Below are positions 17,845-26,550 of a DNA stretch of 64,000 nucleotides, piece after piece (the first letter of the stretch is position 1; each line of letters opens with the position of its first letter). The DNA is taken from the NCBI GenBank assembly GCA_947465645.1, contig CANIBQ010000012.1, forward strand, positions 1 to 64,000, in the 5' to 3' direction. The notes below the pieces were generated by a model. That model saw nothing but the letters and a program-made list of their open reading frames with translations. It searched no databases and had not been told where the DNA came from. The position numbers and the translations under genes were made by a program. This DNA comes from Acidobacteriota bacterium (GTDB taxonomy: Bacteria; Acidobacteriota; Vicinamibacteria; Vicinamibacterales; UBA2999).

Positions 17845-19697
17845 GACCGTTGCCCGCGCTGTGCCGAGATGGAATAGCCGGGATGCCACGTCGAGGGTGC
17901 GCCGATGCCACCGCGCTCGATCTGCATGTCGAGGAGGTAGGGCCTGCCGTCGGCGTTGGCGCGCGCGGAGCGGTCGAGCGCCTGGCGGAGCGAGCCCGGT
18001 TCCTTCACGACCTCGCCTTCCACGCCGCAGCCCGCGGCCAGCTTGGTGAAGTCGATGTCCGGATCGCCGTTGTAGCAAATCATGTCGCGGCCGGTCTCAT
18101 ACTGCCGCCCGCCGCGCTGCCACAGCCGGTTCCGCTCGTTGTCGTAGCTGTGGTTATTGATGACGATCACCGTGCTCGGTGCCTTGTAGCGCGCGTAGCT
18201 CCACAGCGGCTGCGGTCCGCGGAACATGAACTCGCCGTCGCCGACGATGGCCACGGTACGCGACTGCGGACGCGCGAGCTGCACGCCAAAGGCGGCGCTC
18301 ACGCCCCATCCCAGCACGATCGCGCTCTGCTTGAAGTAGGGCCTCTCGGCGCCGCCCATGTTCAGGTATGCGTGACAGAGCCCTTCGGTGCCGCTGCCGC
18401 CGTTCTCGACGATGCACGTGTCCTTCTCGAGGGCGGTGTCGAGCTCGGTGATGACGTGCGTCATGTTCAGGGCGCTGCGACTGCGGTGGCGCGCGGCGAT
18501 CGCCTTGTTCGTCTCGTCGAGCTGCGCCCGGTTTGCGCGCGCGCGGGCCATCCGCGGGCCGCTGATCTGCGTCAACCGGTCGGCGGTGGCCTGGCTGCGC
18601 ACGGCGGCCAGCAGGTCGGTGAGCGCCAGCTTGAGATCCGCGAGGATCGCGACTTCGGCCGGCATCGTGCCCATGGTCGTTGGCTCGAGCCGGACCTCGA
18701 TCAACTTGGTTCTGACGCCGAGCCGCAGCGGGTTGCGGAAGTAGTTCCCGAGATTGAGCACCACATCCGGCTCGCCCGGAAATCCCGTCGTCTGCCGTAG
18801 CTGCGCCAGAAATAAGGGGTGCCGCGTCGGAAACGGCTTCGACCACGAGCTCGTCCTGCCCGGATCGACGGAGGGAATCCCGAGCAGCTCGGCGAGCTCG
18901 AGAAGTTCTTTTTCCGCGCCACACACCGTGACCTCGTCACCGTAGTAGAGGATCGGATTGCGAGCCTCGATCAGGAGGCGCGCGGCCTGCTCGATCTGCG
19001 CGCGGTCGGGCCGAATCTTCAGCGGAACGCTGAACTTCTCCTGGTCCATGATCGCCGCGCGGCCCTGGCCGCCCAGTGTCTGGCCGGACAGCACCATGAA
19101 CACCGGTCCGGCCGGGTGGGTGCTGGCGAACTTCAACGCCTGACGCGTGACGTTGGGCACCGTGTCGGCGTTCCCTCCGGTCCACTGCCATTTGGTGATC
19201 GAGTTGGTGGCGTTCGGGATCGCCTCTTCGTCGATGGCCAGCACCACGGGAACGCGATCGGACCACGAGATGAACATCTGACCCATGAAGGCGGGCATGC
19301 CCGCGGCATCGCACATCGCGAACGCCGGCTTTCCTGTCGCCTTCGCGTAGCCGTCGGCCATCGCCCCGAGCGTGCCTTCCTCGAGCGCCTTGATGACGTG
19401 GATGTCGGGCTCATCGACCAGCGCGTCGAAGAACGGCCCGACGGCCGCCGACGGATTGCAGAAGACGTGTTTGACGCCGGCGGCCTTGAGCTGCGCGACG
19501 AGCAGCGCACCACCGGTGCCCTCCATCTGCCGCATCCAGGACGGTGCCGCCTCGCCCGAGGGCACCTGCGCGAACGGCGCCAGCGAGTTGGCCATGGCGT
19601 CGGCCGCCGCCGCGCTGACTCCGAGACCACCGAGCGCGGACAGGAAGTTGCGCCGCGACACGCCCTGATCCATGTACTGCTTGATAAGGTCTTTCAT
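17841..19697 (-). CDS. Tat-exported thiamine-diphosphate-dependent enzyme (copy 2)
   Basis: This 618-residue protein begins MKDLIKQYMDQG followed by SRRNFLSALGGLG, a twin-arginine signal. The catalytic Glu lies in ALEEGTLGAMADGYA, and the cofactor motif is GDGE at 486 with Asn-Asn at 514-515. It is collinear with copy 1 throughout, including the unusual GEFMFRGPQPLWSYARY stretch and the C-terminal STWHPGYS, so the two enzyme-cytochrome pairs arose by tandem duplication. Divergence in the middle domain suggests different substrates. It is the first gene of the minus-strand run and faces TonB receptor 3 across 122 bases. The ribosome site is weak. Confidence 0.84.
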   Translation of the reverse strand: MKDLIKQYMDQGVSRRNFLSALGGLGVSAAAADAMANSLAPFAQVPSGEAAPSWMRQMEGTGGALLVAQLKAAGVKHVFCNPSAAVGPFFDALVDEPDIHVIKALEEGTLGAMADGYAKATGKPAFAMCDAAGMPAFMGQMFISWSDRVPVVLAIDEEAIPNATNSITKWQWTGGNADTVPNVTRQALKFASTHPAGPVFMVLSGQTLGGQGRAAIMDQEKFSVPLKIRPDRAQIEQAARLLIEARNPILYYGDEVTVCGAEKELLELAELLGIPSVDPGRTSSWSKPFPTRHPLFLAQLRQTTGFPGEPDVVLNLGNYFRNPLRLGVRTKLIEVRLEPTTMGTMPAEVAILADLKLALTDLLAAVRSQATADRLTQISGPRMARARANRAQLDETNKAIAARHRSRSALNMTHVITELDTALEKDTCIVENGGSGTEGLCHAYLNMGGAERPYFKQSAIVLGWGVSAAFGVQLARPQSRTVAIVGDGEFMFRGPQPLWSYARYKAPSTVIVINNHSYDNERNRLWQRGGRQYETGRDMICYNGDPDIDFTKLAAGCGVEGEVVKEPGSLRQALDRSARANADGRPYLLDMQIERGGIGAPSTWHPGYSISAQRGQRS

Positions 19698-19732
19698 GCG
19701 ACGCGAATCTTACATCAGTTGCCGCACCGAGT

Positions 19733-19746
19733 CTTGACAGATCAAG
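19733..19746. promoter_or_regulatory. Inverted repeat over a candidate -35 element between ThDP enzyme 2 and TonB receptor 3
   Basis: CTTGA-CAGA-TCAAG is a perfect palindrome. On the plus strand it contains TTGACA (19734-19739), with TAGACC 17 bases further on as a poor -10, so it could be an operator over the receptor promoter. It sits about 36 bases upstream of the divergent ThDP-enzyme start and could serve both directions. The regulator is not in the window. Confidence 0.35.
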
Positions 19747-19819
19747 TGGCAGGTGGTAGACCGTGGCCTCCCAAGAAGCTCGGTGGTACACGGTGCCTGC
19801 AAATCAAGGAGTTCCCCGC

Positions 19820-22801
19820 ATGTCTCGACTGGTCCGGCTTTTTCTTGGCTTTACGTGCCTGCTCCTCGCCCCTCACATGGCTTTCGCTCAGGCCTCCATT
19901 ACGGGTGTCATCAGGGACGCATCGGGAGCCGTGCTTCCCGGCGTAACCGTTGAAGCGTCAAGCCCGGCGCTGATCGAGCGCGTCCGATCCGCCGTGACCG
20001 ACGGGGGCGGCCAGTACCGCATCGAGAATCTGCGGCCGGGCGTCTACAGCGTCACCTTCACCCTCCCCGGGTTCTCGACTGTCGTCCGCGAGGGCGTCAC
20101 GCTCACGGGAATGTTCGTGGCCACGGTGAATGCCGAGTTGCCGGTCGGTGCGCTGGAACAACAAGTGACGGTGACCGGCGAGTCGCCGATCGTGGACGTG
20201 CAAAGCACGACGCAGCAGACCGTGCTCGATCAGCACCTGATGGACACCCTGCCGGCGAGCCGGGCGCCGCAGCAGATGGCGGCGCTCATCCCCGCGGTCA
20301 CGCCGACCAATCAGGATGTCGGCGGGATGGTCGGGGATGGGACGGCGCGAGGCAGCATGACGGTGCACGGCGTGGTCGACGCGCGGATGTTGATCAATGG
20401 CTTGTCGAACCACACGATGAGCGGCAGCACCGGGGCGCATGGCGCCTACAACATGGCGGCGTTCGACGAAGTCGTGCTCGATACCGGCGGCGTGGGCGCG
20501 GATCACAAGGAAGGCGGCCTGCGCATCAACCTCATCCCGCGCGACGGCGGCAACACCTTCCGGGGCACCTTCTTCGGCGCGTTCGCGAACAGCTCGATGC
20601 AGGGGAATAACTTCAGCCAGGATCTGAAGGACCGCGGTCTGCGCACGCCCGATTCGCTCAAAGAACTCCTGGACGTCAATCCGGGCTTCGGCGGTCCGAT
20701 CAAGCAGAACGCGGTGTGGTTCTACGGAACCGCGCGCTACGCCCGCGCGTTCAGGTACGTGTCGACGTTCTACAACAAGAACGCCGGCGACCCGAACGCC
20801 TGGACCTACGAGCCCGACACCACCCGGCGCGGATCGAACGAGAACACCATTCGGAACGGCATCGGGCGAATCACATGGCAGGCCGCCCCGAAACACAAGC
20901 TTGGCTTCCTGGCGGACGTGACGCGAATCTGCGACTGCACGAGGAGTCTGACCGCGGCCCTGTCACCTGAAGCCAACATGGGCAACTATCAGCTCGACTC
21001 TCCGAAGCGTCAGCTCCTGGGCGAGTGGACGAGCCCGCTCTCGAACCGCGTGCTGGTCGAGGCGGTCTACCTCAATCACGTACACCGCGCCGGCCGGCTG
21101 CGCGAGAACATCTTCTTTCCGGAGGGCACGACCGCGCGGATGATCCGTGTCACTGAACAGTCAACCGGCTTTTCCTACCGCGCGACCACTGCGACGATGG
21201 ACACGTGGAACTACCAGAACTTCTGGCGCACCAGCCTGTCCTATATCACCGGCGCCCACGCCCTCAAGGCGGGCATCGACTCCGAAGCCGGCTCCCAGGA
21301 CCGCGAACGATTCAGCATCGACGCGCCGATTGAGTACCGGTTCAACAATGGCGTGCCAAACCAATTGACCCTGCACGCGCTCCCGTACGAGGCCTCGTTC
21401 AAGTTGAACGCCGACACCGGGCTCTATGTGCAGGACCGATGGACCGTGAAGCGGGTCACCGCGACCTTCGGTCTGCGGTACGACTACTTCCACGTCACCT
21501 TCCCCGAAACAGTAGTGGGACCGTCGGAGTTCACGCCGAATCGCAACATCACGTTCCCTGCGGCCGAAGGGGTGAAGCTGCACGAACTGTCGCCGCGGAG
21601 CGGCCTGGCGTTGGATGTCTTCGGCAACGGGAGGACGGCGCTGAAGGCAAGCTACGGCAAGTACCTCGGCGTCCAGCTCGGCCAGCTCGCGCTGTTTACC
21701 GACGGGATGAACCCGGCCGAACGTCTCGTCCGGAGTACCACCCGCTCGTGGACCGACGCGAACCGCAATTTCGCGCCCGATTGCGTGCTGATCAATCCCG
21801 TCGCCAACGGCGAGTGCGGCGCGATGGCGAGCAGCAACTTCGGCAGCACCGCCCCGGGCCTGAACTTCGATGCCGACCTGCTCACCGGCTGGGGAAAGAT
21901 CAACCACAACTGGCAGTTCTCGGCCGGCATTCAACAGCAGATCCTGCCGCGAGTCTCGGCCGACGTCAGCTATTTCCGGACCTGGTTCGGCAACTTCATC
22001 GCCACGAAGGACCGTGCGTTGACTGCAGCCGACTTCGACGTGTACAGCATCACGGCGCCGGTTGACCCGCGCCTGCCAGGCGGGGGCGGCTACGTGATCT
22101 CCGGCCTGGCTGACATCAAGCCCGCGAAGTTCGGCACGCCGGAAAACGTCGTCGTGACCCGTTCCAGTGAGTTCGGCAAGCAGATTTCGCACTGGAACGG
22201 CGTTGACGTCACGATGAATGCACGGCCGCAGCTCTTCGGCGAGCCGCTGGTGCTGCGGGGTGGGCTGAGCACGGGACGCACCAGCACCGACAACTGCGAC
22301 GTCGTCACCCAGGTCGGCCCGCCGCCCGGTCAGAACCAGCGCCTGTCGAACTTCAATCCGAGCCAACTCTATTGCCACGTCGATAGCGCGTTCCTCACCC
22401 AGGTGAAGATGAGTGGCACGTACACGGTGCCCAGGCTCGACGTGCTGGTGAGCGCGTCGCTCCAGAGCATTCCGGGGCCGGAAATCGCGGCAAACTACGT
22501 CGCCACGCTCGCGGAGGTCGCGCCGTCACTGGGGCGGCCGCTGTCGGGCGGCGCGCGCAACGTGACCGTGAACCTGGTCGAGCCAGGGACGATGTACGGA
22601 GAGCGGTTGAATCAGATCGACCTGCGCCTCGGCAAGATTCTGCCGTTCGGCAGGACTCGCACGACGATCAGTCTCGACGTCTACAACCTGTTCAATTCGA
22701 ACGCGGTCAATGCGGAGAACGCCAGCTTCGTGAACTGGCGGCAGCCGCTGGGCATTGTCCAGGCCCGCTTCGTCAAGATCGGCGTGCAGTTGGGATTCTG
22801 A
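19820..22801 (+). CDS. TonB-dependent receptor 3, Oar-like
   Basis: The start at ATG 19820 follows AAGGAG at good spacing and opens a signal peptide (to MAFAQ); the in-frame ATG at 19763 lies upstream of the ribosome site. The product has 993 residues: carboxypeptidase-regulatory domain (ASITGVIRDASGAVLPG), plug entry LEQQVTVTGESPIVDV, barrel ending VQLGF. The plug entry reads LEQQ where the others have LEET, so it is the most distinct there. It is divergent from the two ThDP-enzyme/cytochrome pairs and is the best candidate for their uptake partner. Nothing obvious follows it on the plus strand. Confidence 0.88.
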   Translation: MSRLVRLFLGFTCLLLAPHMAFAQASITGVIRDASGAVLPGVTVEASSPALIERVRSAVTDGGGQYRIENLRPGVYSVTFTLPGFSTVVREGVTLTGMFVATVNAELPVGALEQQVTVTGESPIVDVQSTTQQTVLDQHLMDTLPASRAPQQMAALIPAVTPTNQDVGGMVGDGTARGSMTVHGVVDARMLINGLSNHTMSGSTGAHGAYNMAAFDEVVLDTGGVGADHKEGGLRINLIPRDGGNTFRGTFFGAFANSSMQGNNFSQDLKDRGLRTPDSLKELLDVNPGFGGPIKQNAVWFYGTARYARAFRYVSTFYNKNAGDPNAWTYEPDTTRRGSNENTIRNGIGRITWQAAPKHKLGFLADVTRICDCTRSLTAALSPEANMGNYQLDSPKRQLLGEWTSPLSNRVLVEAVYLNHVHRAGRLRENIFFPEGTTARMIRVTEQSTGFSYRATTATMDTWNYQNFWRTSLSYITGAHALKAGIDSEAGSQDRERFSIDAPIEYRFNNGVPNQLTLHALPYEASFKLNADTGLYVQDRWTVKRVTATFGLRYDYFHVTFPETVVGPSEFTPNRNITFPAAEGVKLHELSPRSGLALDVFGNGRTALKASYGKYLGVQLGQLALFTDGMNPAERLVRSTTRSWTDANRNFAPDCVLINPVANGECGAMASSNFGSTAPGLNFDADLLTGWGKINHNWQFSAGIQQQILPRVSADVSYFRTWFGNFIATKDRALTAADFDVYSITAPVDPRLPGGGGYVISGLADIKPAKFGTPENVVVTRSSEFGKQISHWNGVDVTMNARPQLFGEPLVLRGGLSTGRTSTDNCDVVTQVGPPPGQNQRLSNFNPSQLYCHVDSAFLTQVKMSGTYTVPRLDVLVSASLQSIPGPEIAANYVATLAEVAPSLGRPLSGGARNVTVNLVEPGTMYGERLNQIDLRLGKILPFGRTRTTISLDVYNLFNSNAVNAENASFVNWRQPLGIVQARFVKIGVQLGF

Positions 22802-23051
22802 GGGAGGTTAGCGAGTGGGCCGTACTGGACGATTTTCGCAACTGGTTACAGCTGGGTTGTAGCGCGTAATTTCGTTCTCCTCCGGTGCCCAGCTGCCCGG
22901 CACAGCGCTCAGACGCACGCGTGTCTCTGCGAAGCCGAGCTGCGCCCTCCTCGTGTTAAGTCTGACGGCTCGTGTTGTCGAAGGGAAGTCGGGAGCCACT
23001 CGAGATCGGCTGCAGCGAACATTCGGACCCAACTTGTACTACGTGGCGACG
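22802..23051. other. Intergenic stretch with possible gene debris
   Basis: No intact gene is convincing here. Directly after the receptor stop a plus-strand frame (22804-22869) reads EVSEWAVLDDFRNWLQLG before a stop. This is protein-like but only 21 codons with no start, perhaps the tail of a lost gene. A minus-strand frame of 74 codons (22808-23032) is open but compositionally unremarkable. Confidence 0.3.
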
Positions 23052-23297
23052 TTAATGGTCGTGATGGTAGATGGCGGCGTGATCGGCTTTTTGTCGATCG
23101 CGTTGAACCTTCGCATTCTGCTTCCGACCGGAGTCAAAATTCGACGCTCTCGTGGCCTCCGAACTCGCCATGAACACCGACAGTAGCCGCTCGAGATCCT
23201 CGCCTCCGCAGGCTCGGCATACCGGCTTGCTCCCGCCTAAGACCAAGTCCTCAAATCGGTGCCCGCATTGTCGACATTCGAACTCGTAGATGGGCAT
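23052..23297 (-). CDS. FmdB-family zinc-ribbon protein
   Basis: This 81-residue protein begins MPIYEFECRQCGHRFE, the signature of the FmdB/CxxC_CxxC_SSSS family, with Cys8, Cys11, Cys27 and Cys30 as the likely metal ligands. Length is usual for the family. It starts 13 bases after the FAD-subunit gene of the molybdenum hydroxylase and lacks a clear ribosome site. Such proteins are often found beside formamidase, amide or molybdoenzyme genes and are called putative regulators, without firm evidence. The C-terminus is rich in Lys, Gln and His. Confidence 0.8.
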   Translation of the reverse strand: MPIYEFECRQCGHRFEDLVLGGSKPVCRACGGEDLERLLSVFMASSEATRASNFDSGRKQNAKVQRDRQKADHAAIYHHDH

Positions 23298-23310
23298 TTG
23301 ATTGCGGTAT

Positions 23311-24285
23311 TCAGGACATCAGCCGCAGTAGAGCACTGCGGAGAACGGTCTTTGCGAGCTCCACTTTGTACCGGTTGTCGCGTAAGGGACGGGCAGACTC
23401 CAGGGCTTCCTCGGCAGCGAGGGCCGCGCTCGCGGCGTCAAGAGGCTTGCCCATCAGGGCGGATTCCGCTTCCTTCGACCTCCAGGGAATCGGAGCCACC
23501 CCGCTGAGCACGACGCGGGCATGCTCGATTTTTCCGTCGCGTTGCCGCACCGCAACTGCGGCGCCGGCCAGCGCGAAGTCCCACGTCTCGCGCTCCATCT
23601 CCTTCACGTAGGTGGAGCGCGTCTCCGCACCGGGAACCGGCACGCCGATCTCCACCAGAAGCTCATCAGGCTTGAGGACGTTTTCGCGATCAACGGCGAC
23701 CGTAGGAAGGACGAAGAACTGCTCGAGCGGCATCCTGCGCTCGCCTGACGGACCCGCGATGCGCACCCATGCGTCCAATGAAATCAGTGAGGGCGCGAGA
23801 TCTGACGGGTGGACGATGAAGGATGGTCCTCCGCCAAGAATCGCGTGGTGGCGGTTCTCCCCCGCAACCGCGAAACAGGTCTTGCCACCTTTGCGCAAAC
23901 ACTCGAAGGGACCGCGATAGTACCAGCAGCGAGGACGCTGGCAAAGGTTCCCTCCAACGGTGCCAACATTCCGGATCTGTGGCGACGCAATTACCGAGGC
24001 CGCCTCAGCGGCGGCCTGAAATCGCTGTCGGATCAGCGGATGCTCCGCAAGGTCTGCGACCGTTACCAGCGGACCGACGGACACGTAGCCCGTTCGCGCC
24101 TCAACTTTATCGAGCCCTGGAATCGTTTTCAGATTGACGACGAGGTCTGGCGTCTCCAGACGATCCTTGAGTTCGCCGAGCAGGTCACTGCCCCCTGCAA
24201 TCGGTATGGCTCGGCCTCGGCTGCCCGCGAGCAGCGACACTGCTTCCGCGGTCGACTTCGCGTTCCTGTGCTGAAAGGCCTTCAT
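23311..24285 (-). CDS. Molybdenum hydroxylase FAD subunit (PaoB/CoxM-like)
   Basis: The product has 324 residues from ATG 24285, overlapping the stop of the Mo-subunit gene (ATGA); an ATG at 24435 in the same frame lies inside that gene. FAD-binding motifs AIPIAGGSDLLGELK near the N-terminus and ASPQIRNVGTVGGNL are typical of the CoxM/XdhB fold. After the latter, four Cys occur in a short loop (NLCQRPRC, FEC, KTC) followed by NRHHAILGG. The E. coli periplasmic aldehyde oxidoreductase subunit PaoB has a [4Fe-4S]-bearing insertion at this place, so a cluster is likely here too (inference). It has no signal of its own and would be co-exported with the Tat-carrying small subunit. Confidence 0.86.
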   Translation of the reverse strand: MKAFQHRNAKSTAEAVSLLAGSRGRAIPIAGGSDLLGELKDRLETPDLVVNLKTIPGLDKVEARTGYVSVGPLVTVADLAEHPLIRQRFQAAAEAASVIASPQIRNVGTVGGNLCQRPRCWYYRGPFECLRKGGKTCFAVAGENRHHAILGGGPSFIVHPSDLAPSLISLDAWVRIAGPSGERRMPLEQFFVLPTVAVDRENVLKPDELLVEIGVPVPGAETRSTYVKEMERETWDFALAGAAVAVRQRDGKIEHARVVLSGVAPIPWRSKEAESALMGKPLDAASAALAAEEALESARPLRDNRYKVELAKTVLRSALLRLMS

Positions 24286-26510
24286 CGCGTCACCTGCTGG
24301 GCACTTGCAGCGCTTCCGGCATCGCCTCGCAACGCAGTCAGCAGCTTGTCGGGCGACATGGGTAGGTTCCGAATGCGCGCACCCGTGGCATGGAAGACGG
24401 CATTGGCCACCGCGCCGACGACCGGAATGATACAAATCTCTCCGAGAGTCTTGGCCCCATACGCACCATACTCCTCCTCCGGCTCCACAAAGATCACCTC
24501 AACGTCCGGAGCTTCTGGATGGAGCAACACTTTGGCGCCGTGGTAGTAACCGTTGACCGGGATGCCGGTGCGACGGTCCCAGATCAGTTCCTCTCGCAAC
24601 GCCATGCCGATGCCCTGGGCGACAGCGCCCTTGACCTGACTCGCCGCGGTCAACTTGTTGATGATCGTGCCGCTCTCGTGCACGGCGACATAACGGACGA
24701 CACGCACCCGGCCGGTGTCCTGATTGACCTCCACCTCCGCGAAATGAGCGCAGTAACTGTTGCGACTACCGCTCCCAGGGCCCGGGTCATTCGTGACGGC
24801 GGCCGTGATCGCATCCACGTTATCGGAGCTCACTTCGTCTATGCTCCACGAGCCGACAGGCGATGAAGCGCGAACGATCCGTCCGTCGCTGAGGTCCAGA
24901 TCCGCCCTCGGCACCTTCAGCCGAGCCGCCGCCTGATCCAGGAGCTGGTTCTTGACCTGGGTCGCCGCTTCGCGAACCGCATGACCCGTAAACGAGGTGG
25001 TGCGGCTATTGGACTCTCCGACCGAATAGGGCGCTGCATCGGTATCGCCGCTCACGACGCTGACCGTATCAAGGTGCACACCCAAGGCCTCAGCAGCGAT
25101 CACGGCCAACGTCGTCTTCGCGCCGGTACCGATGTCGGTGACTCCCACATGCAGTCGCACCGAACCATCCGGCAGCAGTTTCACTGTGGCGCTGCTTTCG
25201 CCAAGGCTCGAATTCATGGACGCCAGCGCCATCCCCACTCCACGCCGGAGACTTCCCTGCTGCGCGCCACCCGCTCTCTTCTCCGCCCAGCCGATCGCGG
25301 CGGCGCCTCGGGAAATGCATTCCAGCATATCGTTCGACGCGAAGCGCCCGCTCTCTCTGAGATTCTTCAGCCGGAACTCGAGGGGGTCCATTTGCAGTTG
25401 CTGCGCGATATCGTCGACTGCCGATTCGATCGCAAAGAGTCCCTGTGGACCGCCGGGCGCGCGGAAGTGGCCAGCCAGGGTGACGTTCGTATGAATACGA
25501 GAGAGCTCGCTTCGCGAGTGCGGAGAGGAGTACAGCCCGCCACTGATCCCGCCATTTGTCGTGCGCAAGTAGCCGCCCATCGCGCTGACACCCTTGAAGT
25601 CAATCGCGGTGATGGCGCCATCTTTTTTCACGCCAATTCGATAATGCTGCCGGGTCGGCCATCGTCCATGCACGGCGATGAAATCCTCACGCCGCGTGCA
25701 CTCCACCCGAACGGGACGGCCTGTGTGGCGCGCCAGCAGCGCTGCCATCAAGTCGAAGTCGAGAGCCTGATTCTTGTTGCCGAATCCACCTCCCATGTAG
25801 TGGCAGATCACACGTACCTTGCTGAGCGGCAGCCGGAGGTCGGCGGCGATATCGTGACGACAGCTGTAGATGCCCTGCGTGGATGCCCAGACCGTCAGAT
25901 GGTCCCCCTCCCAGTGGGCCATGCTGACGCGGCGCTCCAATTGGGCGTTGCAGACGTGCTGGCTCGTGAAATCCTGTTCGTAAATCAGGTCGGCCTGACG
26001 GAAACCCTCCTCGATATCGCCCTTGGTTTGAACGGTAGGGTCTCCGTCTTTGATATTTCCACCCGGAAAGATCTCCGGCGCGCCAGGCGCCGTGGCGTCT
26101 TCCGTCCGCAGAACAAACGGAAGCGTCTCGTAGTCGACCTTGATCAGTTCCAACGCGTCTTCCGCCGTGTGGCGGTCCATCGCCGCCACGACCGCCACCG
26201 CCTCGCCGACAAACCGCACCGTCTCGGCGAACACCCGCCGCCGGCCGAGGACATCGCCCCCGTAGCCGCCCGGACGGCCCCGCCAAATCGTGTTGTTGTT
26301 CTTGCCGTGCAGAACCGCCACGACACCGGGCAACGCGTCGGCAGCGGAGGTGTCGATACTCCGCACGCGACCGTGCGGAATCGGGCTCCGCAGCACCCGC
26401 GCGTGCAACATCCCCGGCAGAGTGATGTCTTCTGTGTACCGAGCCTGCCCAGTTACGCGTTCCCAGCCGTCGATGCGCGGCGTCTCTTTGCCAACTATTT
26501 TGTAAGCCAT
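24282..26510 (-). CDS. Molybdenum hydroxylase large subunit (PaoC/XdhA-like)
   Basis: This 742-residue protein opens with KIVGKETPRIDGWERVTGQARYTEDI, typical of aldehyde-oxidase/xanthine-dehydrogenase molybdopterin subunits. It contains MGGGFGNKNQALDFDLMAALLA and TQGIYSCRHDIA, and ends with KTLGEICIIPVVGAVANAVFHATG, where the GE glutamate is the expected active-site base. It lies 40 bases after the 2Fe-2S subunit gene and overlaps the FAD subunit gene, giving the order PaoA-PaoC-PaoB. It would bind the molybdopterin cofactor and hydroxylate an aldehyde or N-heteroaromatic in the periplasm. No PaoD/XdhC-type maturation gene is visible nearby. Confidence 0.88.
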   Translation of the reverse strand: MAYKIVGKETPRIDGWERVTGQARYTEDITLPGMLHARVLRSPIPHGRVRSIDTSAADALPGVVAVLHGKNNNTIWRGRPGGYGGDVLGRRRVFAETVRFVGEAVAVVAAMDRHTAEDALELIKVDYETLPFVLRTEDATAPGAPEIFPGGNIKDGDPTVQTKGDIEEGFRQADLIYEQDFTSQHVCNAQLERRVSMAHWEGDHLTVWASTQGIYSCRHDIAADLRLPLSKVRVICHYMGGGFGNKNQALDFDLMAALLARHTGRPVRVECTRREDFIAVHGRWPTRQHYRIGVKKDGAITAIDFKGVSAMGGYLRTTNGGISGGLYSSPHSRSELSRIHTNVTLAGHFRAPGGPQGLFAIESAVDDIAQQLQMDPLEFRLKNLRESGRFASNDMLECISRGAAAIGWAEKRAGGAQQGSLRRGVGMALASMNSSLGESSATVKLLPDGSVRLHVGVTDIGTGAKTTLAVIAAEALGVHLDTVSVVSGDTDAAPYSVGESNSRTTSFTGHAVREAATQVKNQLLDQAAARLKVPRADLDLSDGRIVRASSPVGSWSIDEVSSDNVDAITAAVTNDPGPGSGSRNSYCAHFAEVEVNQDTGRVRVVRYVAVHESGTIINKLTAASQVKGAVAQGIGMALREELIWDRRTGIPVNGYYHGAKVLLHPEAPDVEVIFVEPEEEYGAYGAKTLGEICIIPVVGAVANAVFHATGARIRNLPMSPDKLLTALRGDAGSAASAQQVTR

Positions 26511-26550
26511 CTCATAACCTGCACTGCTGATTGAGAACGGACTTCTCGAT

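Noticed and set aside
17845..18078. 78-codon extension of cytochrome c copy 2
   Set aside because: It is a shadow of the ThDP enzyme C-terminus; ATGA coupling sets the start at 17844.
22953..23186. 77-codon plus-strand frame after TonB receptor 3
   Set aside because: It overlaps the FmdB-type gene on the other strand and lacks a ribosome site and any recognisable motif.
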